A stretch of DNA of 64,000 bases from assembly GCA_934322085.1 (NCBI GenBank), contig CAKRGF010000005.1:1-64000 (forward strand). Direction: 5' to 3'. Below, in pieces: positions 62,283-64,000 of this stretch. The translations under genes were made by a program, and so were the position numbers. Under the pieces are notes generated by a model, which saw only the letters and a list, made by a program, of their open reading frames with translations, was not told the origin of the DNA and did no database searches. The stretch's first letter is position 1; each line of letters starts with the position of its first letter. This DNA comes from an uncultured Eubacterium sp. (lineage in GTDB: Bacteria; Bacillota; Clostridia; Lachnospirales; Lachnospiraceae).

Positions 62283-63593
62283 ATGCGCATGGTACAGCTG
62301 ACCAAACAGGAAAAAGAAAATATTTTAGAAAATTTATTGAAACGCAGTCCGAACCAGTATGATGAGTATCAGGAAGCGGTCAATGAAATTCTGGAAAATG
62401 TAAAAAAAGAAGGAGACAAGGCGGTCTTTGATTATACGAAACGCTTTGACAAAGCCGATATTTCCAAAGAAACCTTGTATGTGACAGAAGAGGAAATCAA
62501 AGAAGCATATTCTCTTGTTGATGCTGACTTAATTGAGACAATGAAAAAATCGATTGCAAACATTCGCAATTTTCATGAACGTCAGGTGAGAAACAGCTGG
62601 TTTCATACAAGAGAAGATGGCGTAATTTTAGGACAGCGCATTACGGCATTAGCAAGTGTTGGTGTTTATGTACCGGGCGGAAAGGCAGCTTATCCATCCA
62701 GTGTTTTGATGAATATTATTCCTGCAAAAGTAGCTGGCGTAAAACGTATTGTTATGGCAACCCCTCCGGGAAAAGACGGAAAAGTGACACCGGTTACTTT
62801 GGTAGCTGCTCACTTAGCCGGTGCATCAGAAGTTGTAAAGGTCGGCGGTGCGCAGGCGATTGCGGCACTTGCTTATGGAACGGAATCAATTCCGAAAGTA
62901 GATAAAATTGTAGGGCCTGGTAATATTTTTGTTGCCCTTGCCAAGAAAACGGTATATGGACATGTCAGCATTGACTCAGTTGCTGGTCCAAGTGAAATTC
63001 TTGTGCTTGCAGATGAAACAGCAAATCCAAGATATGTGGCAGCTGATTTGTTATCTCAGGCAGAACACGATGAGTTAGCGTCCGCAATTTTGGTAACGAC
63101 AAGCCGCGAACTGGCAGAACAGGTATCGAAAGAAGTGGATACTTTTGTTGCTTCCTTATCCCGTAAGGAAATTATTTCAAAATCCTTGGAAAACTATGGA
63201 TACCTTTTGATTGCTGACAATATGGATGAGGCAATTGACGTGGTAAATGAGATTGCTTCGGAGCATTTGGAAATTATTACAAAAAATCCGTTTGATACAA
63301 TGACACGTGTAAAGAACGCCGGTGCCATGTTCTTAGGTGAGTACTCCAGCGAACCGCTTGGCGATTATTTTGCCGGACCAAACCATGTCCTTCCGACAAA
63401 CGGAACAGCGAAATTCTTCTCCCCATTGTCCGTTGATGATTTCATCAAGAAATCCAGCGTGATTTCCTATTCACGCGAAGCATTGGAAGAAGCGCACGAA
63501 GATATTATTAAATTTGCAAAAGCGGAGCATTTGACGGCACACGCAAACTCCATTGCTGTGCGCTTTGGCAAAGAAGTCTTTGATGAAAATTAA
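62283..63593 (+). CDS. hisD: histidinol dehydrogenase
   Basis: This 436-residue zinc enzyme oxidises L-histidinol to histidine in two NAD-linked steps. The family signature region is VDKIVGPGNIFVALAKK through DSVAGPSEILVLAD. The zinc ligands are in the QAEHDE segment and near the GPNHVLPT segment, and catalytic residues in SEHLEI. AAGGAGG precedes ATG 62283 (62289 is an alternative). No other his gene follows; rplS has its own promoter. Confidence 0.96.
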   Translation: MRMVQLTKQEKENILENLLKRSPNQYDEYQEAVNEILENVKKEGDKAVFDYTKRFDKADISKETLYVTEEEIKEAYSLVDADLIETMKKSIANIRNFHERQVRNSWFHTREDGVILGQRITALASVGVYVPGGKAAYPSSVLMNIIPAKVAGVKRIVMATPPGKDGKVTPVTLVAAHLAGASEVVKVGGAQAIAALAYGTESIPKVDKIVGPGNIFVALAKKTVYGHVSIDSVAGPSEILVLADETANPRYVAADLLSQAEHDELASAILVTTSRELAEQVSKEVDTFVASLSRKEIISKSLENYGYLLIADNMDEAIDVVNEIASEHLEIITKNPFDTMTRVKNAGAMFLGEYSSEPLGDYFAGPNHVLPTNGTAKFFSPLSVDDFIKKSSVISYSREALEEAHEDIIKFAKAEHLTAHANSIAVRFGKEVFDEN

Positions 63594-63596
63594 TAC

Positions 63597-63625
63597 TTGA
63601 CTTGTATAAGTTAAATATGTTATAT
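63597..63625 (+). promoter_or_regulatory. rplS promoter
   Basis: TTGACT (63597-63602) begins 3 bp after the hisD stop; TTATAT (63620-63625) is 17 bp further on. Confidence 0.65.
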
Positions 63626-63631
63626 TTTTAA

Positions 63632-63700
63632 TGTTGTGAATAAAGTAGATGGTCCTCTGGTGGAAACATATCATTAAGAACATCAAAATCAGATTAGGAG
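63632..63700 (+). promoter_or_regulatory. candidate L19 leader
   Basis: The 5' UTR of rplS contains a short GGTCCTCTGGTGG segment and pairing near ATGTT/AACAT. L19 leaders that bind L19 are known in Bacillota; assignment here rests on position, and I could not confirm a consensus. Confidence 0.4.
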
Positions 63701-63708
63701 GAACAACA

Positions 63709-64000
63709 ATGAACGAAATTATCAAGAAAATCGAAGCAGAGCAGTTGAAAGCTGAAGTACCTGAATTTCACGTTGGTGATACTGTTAAGGTATATGCCAA
63801 AGTAAAAGAGGGACAGCGCGAAAGAACACAGGTTTTTGAAGGTGTTGTATTGAAACGCCAGGGTGGAAGCACTCGTGAGACATTTACTGTCCGCAAGTTC
63901 TCCAACGGTGTTGGTGTTGAGAAGACATGGCCTCTTCATTCTCCAATTGTTGAGAAAATCGAAATTGTTCGTCTTGGTAAAGTAAGAAGAGCAAAACTGA
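63709..64000 (+). CDS. rplS: 50S ribosomal protein L19, cut by the window end
   Basis: The first 97 residues of L19 (usually about 115) are present: [46 protein letters not shown] and [21 protein letters not shown]19 sits at the 30S-50S interface. TAGGAGG precedes the ATG. The stop lies outside the window. Confidence 0.96.
   Translation, partial: MNEIIKKIEAEQLKAEVPEFHVGDTVKVYAKVKEGQRERTQVFEGVVLKRQGGSTRETFTVRKFSNGVGVEKTWPLHSPIVEKIEIVRLGKVRRAKL

Noticed and set aside
1..64000. tRNA, rRNA, CRISPR, prophage or insertion sequence
   Set aside because: No cloverleaf with a CCA-type end, no rRNA segments, no regularly spaced repeats and no transposase, integrase or phage structural gene were seen.

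Overview
The window looks like a chromosomal core segment of a low-to-mid GC Bacillota (Firmicutes), most likely a Lachnospiraceae-type gut anaerobe. This is inferred from the purine-rich Shine-Dalgarno sequences, the single-cluster ferredoxin, formate-tetrahydrofolate ligase, ATP-dependent pyrBI, the short HisG with HisZ, and the spore-associated GerMN-type lipoprotein. Genus and species cannot be read from the sequence. About 58 genes are called. No rRNA, tRNA, CRISPR array, insertion sequence or prophage was seen.

Layout. 0.1-7.2 kb is an accessory-like signalling block: a small membrane protein, a Mor-like regulator, an unusual Ser/Thr kinase, an MFS transporter, a soluble PocR/chemoreceptor-tail protein, an HTH regulator with an N-terminally extended M29 aminopeptidase, and purE. 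7.4-11.5 kb has dacF and metE, with a perfect 17-bp MET-box-like palindrome upstream of metE, two related terminator hairpins, and a large inverted-repeat element. 11.5-13.8 kb has a metallophosphoesterase and scpAB. 14-26.3 kb is a nitrogen/glutamine block: gltB, gltD, glnA, an ANTAR regulator that apparently starts at ATT, and carAB. 26.4-31.1 kb holds rpsO, a Nudix gene, pnp, a nitrilase-family amidase and tepA. 31.2-32.4 kb is an AT-rich hicA-hicB-secB-like module, read here as a toxin-antitoxin-chaperone system. 32.6-39.1 kb has ftsK/spoIIIE translationally coupled to two ATP-grasp ligases, fhs, and a Fic gene that appears truncated at a hairpin. 39.1-43.6 kb has pyrBI, an aconitase-family hydratase with a small partner gene, and a ferredoxin. 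43.7-52.8 kb runs through a small alarmone synthetase, folD, rimO, pgsA, a CinA C-domain protein, a GerMN lipoprotein, an HI0933-type flavoprotein, cmk, ispH, an S1 protein and cheR. 52.9-59.1 kb is plsX-rnc-smc-ftsY. 59.1-63.6 kb is ilvA-hisZ-hisG-hisD, and the window ends inside rplS.

How the genes work together. gltBD, glnA and carAB make glutamate, glutamine and carbamoyl phosphate. pyrBI, far downstream, uses carbamoyl phosphate, and the ANTAR protein is a candidate RNA-binding antiterminator for the cluster. ScpA/ScpB and SMC, although about 41 kb apart, form one condensin complex, and FtsK/SpoIIIE pumps DNA at the septum. fhs and folD feed one-carbon units to purE-linked purine synthesis and to methionine. 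HisZ supplies the regulatory subunit that the short HisG needs.

The most interesting items are the HicA-HicB-SecB-like module, the MET-box placed at about -66 from the inferred metE start, the conserved hairpin core used in two terminators, the roughly 240-nt inverted-repeat element at 11.25-11.49 kb, the ATT-initiated pseudo-receiver ANTAR gene, and the structured leaders of gltB and pnp.
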